Positions 38,972 through 51,250 of a stretch of 64,000 nt of DNA are shown in pieces. The DNA comes from Colletes latitarsis (Eukaryota > Arthropoda > Insecta > Hymenoptera > Colletidae): positions 11,550,001 through 11,614,000 of the forward strand of contig NW_027488369.1 of NCBI RefSeq assembly GCF_051014445.1, written 5' to 3'. The notes beneath the pieces are model-generated. The model was not told where the DNA came from. It saw only the letters and a program-made list of their open reading frames with translations, and made no database searches. The position numbers and the translations under genes are program-made. The first letter of the stretch is position 1. Each line of letters starts with the position of its first letter.

Positions 38972-41476
38972 GCCTTTTTCTGGTTCGGATCACGCAGTAA
39001 TGTGGTACCACACTGAAACGGTCAATGGAAGCAGGTTCCGATTAGTATTTTAGAGGATAACGCCGGTTATGTCTCGGTTAGGTCTGGTATTTGCCCTCAT
39101 CTGGCACATACTTTCGCATTTTTCGCATACTTGTTGGCCAGATCATGGCCTTTTTCTGGGTTGGATCACGTAGTAATGCGGTACCACATCGAAGCAGTCA
39201 ATTAAACCTGGTTGCGATTAATATTTTAGAGGATAACGCCGGTTATGTCTCGGTTTGGTCTGGGATTTGCCCTCATCTGGCTCGTACTTTCGCATTTTGC
39301 GCATACTTGTTGGCCAGATCCTGGGTTTTTTCTGGTTTGGATCCCGTAGTAATGTGGTTCCACAACGAAACAGTCAATTAAACCTGGTTGAGATTAATAT
39401 TTTAGAGGATAACGCCGGTTATGTCTCGGGTAGGTCTGGGATTTGTCCTCATCTGGCTCGTACTTTCGCATTTTTCCCATACTTGTTGGCCACATCCTGG
39501 CCTTCTTCTGGCTTGGGCCACGTAGTAATGTGGTACCACACCGAAGCAGTCAATTAAACCTGGTTGCGATTAATATTTTAGAGGATAACGCCGGTTATGT
39601 CTTGGTTTGGTCTGGGATTTGCCCTCATCTGGCTCGTACTTTCGCATTTTGCGCATACTTGTTGGCCAGATCCTGGGTTTTTTCTGGTTTGGATCCCGTA
39701 GTAATGTAGTTCCACAACGAAACAGTCAATTAAACCTGGTTCCGATTAATACTTTAGAGGGTAACGCCGGTTATGTCTCGGGTAGGTCTGGGATTTGTCC
39801 TCATCTGGCTCGTACTTTCGCGTTTTTCGCTTACTTGATGGCCTGATCCTGGCCTTTTTCTGGTTCGGATCACGCAGTAATGTGGTACCACACTGAAACA
39901 GTCAATAAAAGCTGGTTCCGATTAGTATTTTAGAGGATAACGCTGGTTATGTCTGTGTTAGTTCTGGTATTTGAAACCATCTGGCTCATACTTTCGCGTT
40001 TTTCGCACACTTGTTGGCCAGACCCTGGCCCTTTTCTCGTTTGGAACACGTAGTAATGTGGTACCACACTGAAATAGTCAATAGAGGCTGGTTCCGATAA
40101 GTATTTTAGAGGATAACGCTGGTTATGTCTGGGTTAGTTCTGGTATTTGCAATCATCTGGCTCATACTTTGGCGTTTTTCGCATACTTCTTGACCAGATC
40201 CTGGGTTTTTTCTGTTTTGGATCCCGTAGTAATGAGGTTCCACACCGAAACAGTCAATTAAACTGGTAGCGATTAATATTTTAGAGGATAACGCCGGTTA
40301 TGTCTCGGGTAGGTCTGGGATTTGTCCTCATCTGGCTCGTACTTTCGCGTTTTTCGCATACTTGTTGGCCAGATCCTGGCCTTTTTCTGGCTTGGACCAC
40401 GTAGTAATGTGGTACCACAACGAAACAGTCAATTAAACCTGGTTGCGAATAATATTTTAGAGGATAACGCCGGTTATGTCTCGGTTAGGTCTGGGATTTG
40501 CCCTCATCTGGATCGTACTTTCGCATTTTTCGCATACTTGTTGGCCAGACCCTGGCCCTTTTCTCGTTTGGAACACGTAGTAATGTGGTACCACACTGTA
40601 ACAGTCAATAAAAGCTGGTTCCGATTACTATTTTAGAGGATAACGCAGGTTATGTCTGTGTTAGTTCTGGTATTTGCAATCATCTGGCTCATACTTTCGC
40701 GTTTTTCGCATACTTGTTGGCCAGATCCTTTGCCTTTTTCTGGTTTGGATCACGTAGTAATGTTGTACCACACTGAAACAGTCAATAGAAGCTGGTTCCG
40801 ATTAGTATTTTAGGGGATAACGCCGGTTATGTCTCGGTTAGGTCTGGTATTTGCCCTCATCTGGCTCATACTTTCGCATTTTTCGCATACTTGATGGCCT
40901 GATCCTAGCCTTTTTCTGGTTCGGATCACGCAGTAATGTGGTACCACACTGAAACGGTCAATGGAAGCAGGTTCCGATTAGTATTTTAGAGGATAACGCC
41001 GGTTATGTCTCGGTTAGGTCTGGTATTTGCCCTCATCTGGCACATACTTTCGCATTTTTCGCATACTTGTTGGCCAGATCATGGCCTTTTTCTGGGTTGG
41101 ATCACGTAGTAATGCGGTACCACATCGAAGCAGTCAATTAAACCTGGTTGCGATTAATATTTTAGAGGATAACGCCGGTTATGTCTCGGTTTGGTCTGGG
41201 ATTTGCCCTCATCTGGCTCGTACTTTCGCATTTTGCGCATACTTGTTGGCCAGATCCTGGGTTTTTTCTGGTTTGGATCCCGTAGTAATGTGGTTCCACA
41301 ACGAAACAGTCAATTAAACCTGGTTGAGATTAATATTTTAGAGGATAACGCCGGTTATGTCTCGGGTAGGTCTGGGATTTGTCCTCATCTGGCTCGTACT
41401 TTCGCATTTTTCGCATACTTGTTGGCCACATCCTGGCCTTCTTCTGGCTTGGGCTACGTAGTAATGTGGTACCACA
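38972..41476 (+). repeat. 11-monomer duplication (1,936 bp displacement)
   Basis: Bases 38,972-39,540 match 40,908-41,476, exactly 11 monomers apart. The shared piece carries GAAACGGTCAATGGAAGC, CTGGCACATACTTTCG and CACATCGAAGC. Differences are few, including TTTCCCATAC at ~39,476 against TTTCGCATAC and GGGCCACG against GGGCTACG near 41,453. Bases 39,541-40,907 between them are other right-type monomers, among them a copy of the GAAACCATC/CTCGTTTGG/CTGTTTTGG trio. Confidence 0.8.
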
Positions 41477-42654
41477 CTGAAACAGTCAATTAAACCTGGT
41501 TCCGATTAATACTTTAGAGGATAACGCCGTTTATGTCTCGGGTAGGTCTGGGATTTGTCCTCATCTGGCTCGTACTTTCGCGTTTTTCGCATACTTGTAG
41601 GCCAGATTCTGGCCTTTTTCTGGTTTGGATCACGTAGTAATGTGGTACCACACTGAAACAGTCAATAAAAGCTGGTTCCGATTTGTATTTTAGAGGATAA
41701 CGCTGGTTATGTCTGTGTTAGTTCTGGTATTTGAAACCATCTGGCTCATACTTTCGCGTTTTTCGCACACTTGTTGGCCAGACCCTGGCCCTTTTCTCGT
41801 TTGGAACACGTAGTAATGTGGTACCACACTGAACTAGTCATTAGAGGCTGGTTCCGATAAGTATTTTAGACGATAACGCTGGTTATGTCTGGGTTAGTTC
41901 TGGTATTTGCAATCATCTGGCTCATACTTTGGCGTTTTTCGCATACTTGTTGACCAGATCCTGGGTTTTTTCTGTTTTGGATCCCGTAGTAATGAGGTTC
42001 CACACCGAAACAGTCAATTAAACTGGTTGCGATTAATATTTTAAAGGATAACGCCGGTTATGTCTCGGGTAGGTCTGGGATTTGTCCTCATCTGGCTCGT
42101 ACTTTCGCGTTTTACGCATACTTGTTGGCCAGATCCTGGCCTTTTTCTGGTTTGGATCACGTAGTAATGTGGTACCACACTGTAACAGTCAATAAGTGCT
42201 GGTTCCGATTAGTATTTTAGAGGATAACGCCGGTTATGTCTCGGTTAGGTCTGGTATTTGCCCTCATCTGGCTGATACTTTCGCATTTTTCGCATACTTG
42301 TTGGCCAGATCATGGCCTTTTTCTGGTTTGAATCACGTAGTAAGGCGGTACCACACCGAAGCAGTCAATTAAACCTGGTTGCGATTAATATTTTATAGGA
42401 TAACGCCGATTATGTCTCGGTTTGGTCTGGGATTTGCCCTCATCTGGCTCGTACTTTCGCATTTTGCGCGTACTTGTTGGCCAGATCCTGGGTTTTTTCT
42501 GGTTTGGATCCCGTAGTAATGTGGTTCCACAACGAAACAGACAATTAAACCTGGTTGAGATTAATATTTTAGAGGATAACGCCGGTTATGTCTCGGATAG
42601 CTCTGGGATTTGTCCTCATCTGGCTCGTACTTTCGCGTTTTTCGCATACTTGTT

Positions 42655-42669
42655 GGCCAGATCCTGGCC
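42655..42669. other. GGCCAG-ATC-CTGGCC inverted repeat
   Basis: Two 6-bp arms, GGCCAG and CTGGCC, are exact reverse complements separated by the 3-bp spacer ATC. Monomers with the GATCCTGGCC ending have the full dyad. Those with GATCCTGGGTT keep only the inner 4-bp arms, and those with GATCATGGCC or CACATCCTGGCC disrupt it. The dyad lies about 30 bp upstream of the TGTGGTACCACA palindrome. Confidence 0.75.
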
Positions 42670-42695
42670 TTTTTCTGGCTTGGACCACGTAGTAA

Positions 42696-42707
42696 TGTGG
42701 TACCACA
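42696..42707. other. 12-bp perfect palindrome in monomer
   Basis: TGTGGTACCACA reads identically on both strands. It recurs in many monomers, for example 1,502-1,513. Two common variants keep most of the dyad: TGCGGTACCACA retains the GGTACC core, and TGTGGTTCCACA breaks only the central pair. It could be a binding site for a dimeric protein or a small cruciform; nothing in the window shows which, if either. Confidence 0.8.
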
Positions 42708-42785
42708 ACGAAACAGTCAATTAAACCTGGTTGCGAATAATATTTTAGAGGATAACGCCGGTTATGTCTCGGTTAGGTCTGGGAT

Positions 42786-42961
42786 TTGCCCTCATCTGGA
42801 TCGTACTTTCGCATTTTTCGCATACTTGTTGGCCAGATCCTGGGTTTTTTCTGGTTTGGATCCCGCAGTAATGTGGTTCCAGAACGAAACAGTCAATTAA
42901 ACCTGGTTGCGATTAACATTTTAGAGGATAACGCCGGTTATGTCTCGGTTAGGTCTGGTAT
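42786..42961 (+). repeat. representative 176-bp monomer
   Basis: A typical full-length monomer, chosen because the next one starts exactly 176 bp later at the same landmark. The hand-counted general consensus has 36 A, 38 C, 40 G and 62 T, so it is about 44% GC with a strong T-over-A bias on this strand. It holds about nine CpG sites, close to the 8.6 expected from composition. The most constant part is the AT-rich stretch GATTAATATTTTAGAGGATAACG; the most variable parts are the 3' end of the TTGGCCAGATCCTGG block and the GGATC(A/C)CGTAG block. Most monomers carry an MscI site (TGGCCA), many a KpnI site (GGTACC), and a subset a BamHI site (GGATCC). Confidence 0.95.
42807..42824 (+). repeat. 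9-bp internal direct repeat
   Basis: Inside each monomer TTTCGCATT is followed at once by TTTCGCATA, a two-fold direct repeat of 9 bp. Monomer classes differ mainly by decay of one half: TTTCGCGTT, TTTCTCATA, TTTCGCACA, TTTTGCGCATA or TTTGGCGTT. It may be a relic of short-unit growth of the monomer. Confidence 0.7.
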
Positions 42962-43568
42962 TTGCCCTCATCTGGCTCGTACTTTCGCATTTTTCGCATA
43001 CTTGTTGGCCACATCCTGGCCTTCTTCTGGCTTGGACCACGTAGTAAAGAGGTACCACACTGAAACAGTAAATTAAACCTGGTTCCGATCAATACTTTAG
43101 AGGATAACGCCGGTTATGTCTCGGGTAGGTCTGGGATTTGTCCTCATCTGGCTCGTACTTTCGCATTTTTCGCATACTTGTTGGCCAGATCCTGGGTTTT
43201 TTCTGGTTTGGATCACGTAGTAATGCGGTACCACACCGAAGCAGTCAATTAAACCTGGTTGCGATTAATATTTTAGAGGATAACGCCGGTTATGTCTCGG
43301 TTTGGTCTGGGATTTGCCCTCATCTGGCTCGTACTTTCGCGTTTTTCGCATACTTGTTGGCCAGATCCTGGCCTTTTTCTGGTTTGGATCACGTAGTAAT
43401 GTGGTACCACACTGTAACAGTCAATAAAAGCTGGTTCCGATTAGTATTTTAGAGGATAACGCAGGTTATGTCTGTGTTAGTTCTGGTATTTGCAATCATG
43501 TGGCTCATACTTTCGCGTTTTTCGCATACTTGTTGGCAGGATCCTTTGCCTTTTTCTGGTTTGGATCA

Positions 43569-46500
43569 CGTAGTAATGTGGTTCCACAACGAAACAGTCA
43601 ATTAAACCTGGTTGAGATTAATATTTTAGAGGATAACGCCGGTTATGTCTCGGGTAGGTCTGGGATTTGTCCTCATCTGGCTCATACTTTCGCGTTTTTC
43701 GCATACTTTTTGGCCAGATCCTGGCCGTTTTCTGGCTTGGACCACGTAGTAATGTGGTACCACACCGAAACAGTCAATTAAACCTGGTTGCGAATAATAT
43801 TTTAGAGGATAACGCCGGTTATGTCTCGGTTAGGTCTGGGATTTGCCCTCATCTGGCTCGTACTTTCGCATTTTTCGCATACTTGTTGGCCACATCCTGG
43901 CCTTCTTCTGGCTTGGACCACGTAGTAAAGAGGTACCACACTGAAACAGTAAATTAAACCTGGTTCCGATTAATACTTTAGAGGATAACGCCGGTTATGT
44001 CTCGGGTAGGTCTGGGATTTGTCCTCATCTGGCTCGTACTTTCGCGTTTTTCGCATACTTGTTGGCCAGATCATGGCCTTTTTCTGGTTTGGATCACGTA
44101 GTAATGCGGTACCACACCGAAGCAGTCAATTAAACCTGGTTGCGATTAATATTTTAGAGGATAACGCCGGTTATGTCTCGGTTTGGTCTGGGATTTGCCC
44201 TCATCTGGCTTGTACTTTCGCATTTTTCGCATACTTCTTGGCCCGATCCTGGGATTTTTCTGGTTTGGATCTCGTAGTAATGTGTTGCCACACTGAAACA
44301 GTCATTAAAAGCATGTTCCGATTCGTATTTTAGAGGTTAACGCTGGTTATGTCTGCCATAGTTCTGGTATTTGCAATCATCTGGCTCATACTTTCGCATT
44401 TTTCGCATACTTGTTGGCCAGATCATGGCCTTTTTCAAGTTTGGATCACGTAGTAATGCGGTACCACACCGAAGCAGCCAATTAATCCTGGTTGCGATTA
44501 ATATTTTAGAGGATAACGCCGGTTATGTCTCGGTTTGGTCTGGGATTTGTCCTCATCTGGCTCATACTTTCGCATTTTTCGCATACTTGTTGGCCACATC
44601 CTGGCCTTCTTCTGGCTTGGACCACGTAGTAAAGAGGTACCACACTGAAACAGTAAATTAAACCTGGTTCCGATTAATACTTTAGAGGATAACGCCGGTT
44701 ATGTCTCGGTTAGGTCTGGGATTTGTCCTCATCTGGCTCGTACTTTCGCGTTTTTCGCATACTTGTTGGCCAGATCATGGCCTTTTTCTGGTTTGGATCA
44801 CGTAGTAATGCGGTACCACACCGAAGCAGTCAATTAAACCTGGTTGCGATTAATATTTTAGAGGATAACGCCGGTTATGTCTCGGTTTGGTCTGGGATTT
44901 GCCCTCATCTGGCTTGTACTTTCGCATTTTTCGCATACTTCTTGGCCAGATCCTGGGTTTTTTCTGGTTTGGATCCCGCAGTAATGTGGTTCCACAACGA
45001 AACAGTCAATTAAACCTGGTTGCGATTAATATTTTAGAGGATAACGCCGGTTATGTCTCGGTTAGGTCTGGTATTTGTCCTCATCTGGCTCGTACTTTCG
45101 CATTTTTCGCATACTTGTTGGCCACATCCTGGCCTTCTTCTGGCTTGGACCACGTAGTAAAGAGGTACCACACTGAAACAGTCAATTAAACCTGGTTCCG
45201 ATTAATACTTTAGAGGATAACGCCGGTTATGTCTCGGGTAGGTTTGGGATTTGTCCTCATCTGGCTCGTACTTTCGCGTTTTTCGCATACTTGTAGGCCA
45301 GATCCTGGCCTTTTTCTGGTTTGGATCACGTAGTAATGTGGTACCACACTGAAACAGTCAATAAAAGCTGGTTCCGATTAGTATTTTAGAGGATAACACT
45401 GGTTATGTCTGTGTTAGTTCTGGTATTTGAAACCATCTGGCTCATACTTTCGCGTTTTTCGCACACTTGTTGGCCAGACCCTGGCCCTTTTCTCGTTTGG
45501 AACACGTAGTAATGTGGTACCACACTGAAATAGTCAATAGGGGCTGGTTCCGATAAGTATTTTAGAGGATAACGCTGGTTATGTCTGGGTTAGTTCTGGT
45601 ATTTGCAATCATCTGGCTCATACTTTCGCATTTTTCGCATACTTGTTGGCCACATCCTGGCCTTCTTCTGGCTTGGACCACGTAGTAATGAGGTTCATCA
45701 CCGAAACAGGCAATTAGATTGGTTGCGATTAATATTTTAGAGGATAACGCCGGTTATGTCTCGGGTAGGTCTGGGATTTGTCCTCATCTGGCTCATACTT
45801 TCGCGTTTTTCGCATACTTGTTGGCCCGATCCTTTGCCTTTTTCTGGTTTGGATCACGTAGTAATGTTGTACCACACTGAAACAGGCAATAGAAGCTGGT
45901 TCCGATTAGTATTTTAGAGGATAACGCCGGTTATGTCTCTGTTAGGTCTGGTATTTGCCCTCATCTGGCTCATACTTTCGCATTTTTCGCATACTTGTTG
46001 GCCAGATCATGGCCTTTTTCTGGTTTGGATCACGTAGTAATGCGGTACCACACCGAAGCAGTCAATTAAACCTGGTTGCGATTAATATTTTAGAGGATAA
46101 CGCCGGTTATGTCTTGGATTGGTCTGGGATTTGCCCTCATCTGGCTCGTACTTTCGCATTTTGCGCATACTCGTTGGCCAGATCCTGGGTTTTTTCTGGT
46201 TTGGATCCCGTAGTAATGTGGTTCCACAACGAAACAGTCAATTAAACCTGGTTCCGATTAATACTTTAGAGGGTAACGCCGGTTATGTCTCGGGTAGGTC
46301 TGGGATTTGTCCTCATCTGGCTCGTACTTTCGCGTTTTTCGCTTACTTGATGGCCTGGTCCTAGCCTTTTTCTGGTTCGGATCACGCAGTAATGTGGTAC
46401 CACACTGAAACAGTCAATAAAAGCTGGTTCCGATTAGTATTTTAGAGGATAACGCTGGTTATGTCTGTGTTAGTTCTGGTATTTGAAACCATCTGGCTCA

Positions 46501-48068
46501 TACTTTCGCGTTTTTCGCACACTTGTTGGCCAGACCCTGGCCCTTTTCTCGTTTGGAACACGTAGTAATGTGGTACCACACTGAAATAGTCAATAGAGGC
46601 TGGTTCCGATAAGTATTTTAGAGGATAACGCTGGTTATGTCTGGGTTAGTTCTGGTATTTGCAATCATCTGGCTCATACTTTGGCGTTTTTCGCATACTT
46701 CTTGACCAGATACTGGGTTTTTTCTGTTTTGGATCCCGTAGTAATGAGGTTCCACACCGAAACAGTCAATTAAACTGGTAGCGATTAATATTTTAGAGGA
46801 TAACGCCGGTTATGTCTCGGGTAGGTCTGGGATTTGTCCTCATCTGGCTCGTACTTTCGCGTTTTTCGCATACTTGTTGGCCAGATCCTGGCCTTTTTCT
46901 GGTTTGGATCACGTAGTAATGTGGTACCACACTGTAGCAGTCAATAAAAGCTGGTTCCGATTAGTATTTTAGAGGATAACGCAGGTTATGTCTGTGTTAG
47001 TTCTGGTATTTGCAATCATCTGGCTCATACTTTCGCGTTTTTCGCATACTTGTTGGCAGGATCCTTTGCCTTTTTCTGGTTTGGATCACGTAGTAATGTT
47101 GTACCACACTGAAACAGTCAATAGAAGCTGGTTCCGATTAGTATTTTAGAGGATAACGCCGGTTATGTCTCGGTTACGTCTGGTATTTGCCCTCATCTGG
47201 CTCATACTTTCGCATTTTTCGCATACTTGTTGGCCAGATCATGGCCTTTTTCTAGTTTGGATCACATAGTAATGCGGTACCACACCGAAGCAGCCAATTA
47301 ATCCTGGTTGCGATTAATATTTTAGAGGATAACGCCGGTTATGTCTCGGTTTGGTCTGGGATTTGTCCTCATCTGGCTCATACTTTCGCATTTTTCGCAT
47401 ACTTGTTGGCCACATCCTGGCCTTCTTCTGGCTTGGACCACGTAGTAAAGAGGTACCACACTGAAACAGTAAATTAAACCTGGTTCCGATTAATACTTTA
47501 GAGGATAACGCCGGTTATGTCTCGGGTAGGTCTGGGATTTGTCCTCATCTGGCTCGTACTTTCGCGTTTTTCGCATACTTGTTGGCCAGATCCTGGCCTT
47601 TTTCTGGTTTGGATCACGTAGTAATGTGGTACCACACTGTAACAGTCAATAAGTGCTGGTTCCGATTAGTATTTTAGAGGATAACGCCGGTTATGTCTCG
47701 GTTAGGTCTGGTATTTGCCCACATCTGGCTCATACTTTCGCATTTTTCGCATACTTGTTGGCCAGATCATGGCCTTTTTCTGGTTTGAATCACGTAGTAA
47801 TGCGGTACCACACCGAAGCAGTCAATTAAACCTGGTTGCGATTAATATTTTAGAGGATAACGCCGGTTATGTCTCGGTTTGGTCTGGGATTTGCCCTCAT
47901 CTGGCTCGTACTTTCGCATTTTGCGCATACTTGTTGGCCAGATCCTGGGTTTTTTCTGGTTTGGATCCCGTAGTAATGTGGTTCCACAACGAAACAGTCA
48001 ATTAAACCTGGTTGAGATTAATATTTTAGAGGATAACGCCGGTTATGTCTCGGGTAGGTCTGGGATTT
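43569..48068 (+). repeat. 4.5-kb segmental duplication, copy 2
   Basis: Counterpart of 32,305-36,980 with one monomer fewer. The missing monomer corresponds to copy-1 sequence between ~34,530 and ~34,705; the joined monomer at ~45,780-45,830 starts like the first and ends like the second, with GGCCCGATCCTTTGCC. Just upstream, 45,627-45,680 has been overwritten by another monomer type. Bases 43,569-45,209 occur again at 62,360-64,000. Confidence 0.85.
45627..45680 (+). repeat. ~54-bp gene-conversion-like tract
   Basis: Copy 1 at 34,365-34,418 reads GGCGTTTTTCGC ... TTGACCAGATCC ... CTGTTTTGGATCCCG. Copy 2 instead reads CGCATTTTTCGC ... GGCCACATCC ... CTGGCTTGGACCACG, a very common right-domain type. 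Both flanks keep the copy-1 haplotype, including the rare GAGGTTCATCACCG immediately to the right, and there is no length change across the tract. Confidence 0.75.
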
Positions 48069-48323
48069 GTCCTCATCTGGCTCGTACTTTCGCGTTTTTC
48101 GCATACTTGTTGGCCTTATCCTGGCCTTTTTCTGGCTTGGACCACGTAGTAATGTGGTACCACACCGAAACAGTCAATTAAACCTGGTTGCGAATAATAT
48201 TTTAGAGGATAACGCCGGTTATGTCTCGGTTAGGTCTGGGATTTGCCCTCGTCTGGATCGTACTTTCGCATTTTTCGCATACTTGTTGGCCAGATCCTGG
48301 GTTTTTTCTGGTTTGGATCCCGC

Positions 48324-51250
48324 AGTAATGTGGTACCACACTGAACTAGTCATTAGAGGCTGGTTCCGATAAGTATTTTAGACGATAACGCTGGTTATGT
48401 CTGGGTTAGTTCTGGTATTTGCAATCATCTGGGTCATACTTTGGCGTTTTTCGCATACTTGTTGACCAGATTCTGGGTTTTTTCTGTTTTGGATCCCGTA
48501 GTAATGAGGTTCCACACCGAAACAGTCAATTAAACTGGTTGCGATTAATATTTTAGAGGATAACGCCGGTTATGTCTCTGTTAGGTCTGGTACTTGCCCT
48601 CATCTGGCTCATACTTTCGCATTTTTCGCATACTTGTTGGCCAGATCATGGCCTTATTCTGGTTTGGATCACGTAGTAATGCGGTACCACACCGAAGCAG
48701 TCAATTTAACCTGGTTGCGATTAATATTTTAGAGGATAACGCCGGTTATGTCTTGGTTTGGTCTGGGATTTGCCCTCATCTGGCTCGTACTTTCGCATTT
48801 TGCGCATACTTGTTGGCCAGATCCTGGGTTTTTTCTGGTTTGGATCACGTAGTAATGTGGTACCACACTGAAACAGTCAATAAAAGCTGGTTCCGATTAG
48901 TATTTTAGAGGATAACGCTGGTTATGTCTGTGTTAGTTCTGGTATTTGAAACCATCTGGCTCATACTTTCGCGTTTTTCGCACACTTGTTGGCCAGGCCC
49001 TGGCCTTTTTCTGGCTTGGACCACGTAGTAATGTGGTACCACACCGAAACAGTCAATTAAACCTGGTTGCGAATAATATTTTGGAGGATAACGCCGGTTA
49101 TGTCTCGGTTAGGTCTGGGATTTGCCCTCGTCTGGATCGTACTTTCGCATTTTTCGCATACTTGTTGGCCAGATCCTGGGTTTCTTCTGGTTTGGATCCC
49201 GCAGTAATGTGGTTCCACAACGAAACAGTCAATTAAACCTGGTTGCGATTAATATTTTAGAGGATAACGCCGGTTATGTCTCGGTTAGGTCTGGTATTTG
49301 CCCTCATCTGGCTCGTACTTTCGCATTTTTCGCATACTTGTTGGCCACATCCTGGCCTTCTTCTGGCTTGGACCACGTAGTAAAGAGGTACCACACTGAA
49401 ACAGTCAATTAAACCTGGTTCCGATTAATACTTTAGAGGATAACGCCGGTTATGTCTCGGTTTGGTCTGGGATTTGCCCTCGTCTGGATCGTACTTACGC
49501 GTTTTTCGCATACTTGTTGGCCAGATCCAGGCCTTTTTCTGGATTGGATCACGTACTAATGTGGTACCACACTGAAACAGTCAATAAAAGCTGGTTCCGA
49601 TTAGTATTTTAGAGGATAACGCTGGTTATGTCTGTGTTAGTTCTGGTATTTGAAACCATCTGGCTCATACTTTCGCGTCTTTCGCACACTTGTTGGCCAG
49701 ACCCTGGCCCTTTTCTCGTTTGGAACACGTAGTAATGTGGTACCACACTGAACTAGTCATTAGAGGCTGGTTCCGATAAGTATTTTAGACGATAACGCTG
49801 GTTATGTCTGGGTTAGTTCTGGTATTTGCAATCATCTGGGTCATACTTTGGCGTTTTTCGCATACTTGTTGACCAGATTCTGGGTTTTTTCTGTTTTGGA
49901 TCCCGTAGTAATGAGGTTCCACACCGAAACAGTCAATTAAACTGGTTGCGATTAATATTTTAGAGGATAACGCCGGTTATGTCTCTGTTAGGTCTGGTAC
50001 TTGCCCTCATCTGGCTCATACTTTCGCATTTTTCGCATACTTGTTGGCCAGATCATGGCCTTATTCTGGTTTGGATCACGTAGTAATGCGGTACCACACC
50101 GAAGCAGTCAATTTAACCTGGTTGCGATTAATATTTTAGAGGATAACGCCGGTTATGTCTTGGTTTGGTCTGGGATTTGCCCTCATCTGGCTCGTACTTT
50201 CGCATTTTGCGCATACTTGTTGGCCAGATCCTGGGTTTTTTCTGGTTTGGATCACGTAGTAATGTGGTACCACACTGAAACAGTCAATAAAAGCTGGTTC
50301 CGATTAGTATTTTAGAGGATAACGCTGGTTATGTCTGTGTTAGTTCTGGTATTTGAAACCATCTGGCTCATACTTTCGCGTTTTTCGCACACTTGTTGGC
50401 CAGGCCCTGGCCTTTTTCTGGCTTGGACCACGTAGTAATGTGGTACCACACCGAAACAGTCAATTAAACCTGGTTGCGAATAATATTTTGGAGGATAACG
50501 CCGGTTATGTCTCGGTTAGGTCTGGGATTTGCCCTCCTCTGGATCGTACTTTCGCATTTTTCGCATACTTGTTGGCCAGATCCTGGGTTTCTTCTGGTTT
50601 GGATCCCGCAGTAATGTGGTTCCACAACGAAACAGTCAATTAAACCTGGTTGCGATTAATATTTTAGAGGATAACGCCGGTTATGTCTCGGTTAGGTCTG
50701 GTATTTGCCCTCATCTGGCTCGTACTTTCGCATTTTTCGCATACTTGTTGGCCACATCCTGGCCTTCTTCTGGCTTGGACCACGTAGTAAAGAGGTACCA
50801 CACTGAAACAGTCAATTAAACCTGGTTCCGATTAATACTTTAGAGGATAACGCCGGTTATGTCTCGGTTTGGTCTGGGATTTGCCCTCGTCTGGATCGTA
50901 CTTACGCGTTTTTCGCATACTTGTTGGCCAGATCCAGGCCTTTTTCTGGATTGGATCACGTACTAATGTGGTACCACACTGAAACAGTCAATAAAAGCTG
51001 GTTCCGATTAGTATTTTAGAGGATAACGCTGGTTATGTCTGTGTTAGTTCTGGTATTTGAAACCATCTGGCTCATACTTTCGCGTCTTTCGCACACTTGT
51101 TGGCCAGACCCTGGCCCTTTTCTCGTTTGGAACACGTAGTAATGTGGTACCACACTGAACTAGTCATTAGAGGCTGGTTCCGATAAGTATTTTAGACGAT
51201 AACGCTGGTTATGTCTGGGTTAGTTCTGGTATTTGCAATCATCTGGCTCA
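48324..51250 (+). repeat. 8-monomer tandem HOR, 1,407 bp, 2.1 units
   Basis: Units 48,324-49,730 and 49,731-51,137 are followed by a partial unit to ~51,247. Length is eight monomers minus one base, because one monomer has the AAACTGGTTGCG deletion. The only difference I could find between the two full units is CCCTCGTCTGG at ~49,129 against CCCTCCTCTGG at ~50,536. Composition is unrelated to the 8-monomer unit at 30.7-33.5 kb, so the same unit size arose twice. Markers are GAACTAGTCATTAG, TTTAGACGATAACG, ATCTGGGTCATAC and GGCCAGGCCCTGG. Confidence 0.92.

Larger units (their letters stand above)
41472..43340 (+). repeat. 1.9-kb block duplicated at 59,736-61,604
   Basis: Displacement is 18,264 bp throughout. 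I noted AGCTCTGGG against AGGTCTGGG (~42,602), GCGCGTAC against GCGCATAC (~42,470) and a GGTTAGTTCTGG change near 61,213. It shares the unusual CCAGAACGAAAC and GATTAACATTTTAG variants, which also occur at ~26,866-26,906 with displacement 16,015 bp from copy 1. Confidence 0.85.

Noticed and set aside
42900..42915. A tRNA-like internal promoter (B box) in GGTTGCGATTA or GGTTCCGATTA
   Set aside because: Only loosely like GGTTCGANTCC, with no A box at suitable spacing and no cloverleaf. Not enough to suggest a tRNA-derived repeat.
42786..42961. The monomer as an ancient duplication of a ~52- or 88-bp sub-unit
   Set aside because: TCTGGTTTGGATC and CCTGGTTGCGATT inside the monomer are alike over 13 bp, but the similarity does not extend. 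Only the 9-bp TTTCGCAT pair is convincing.
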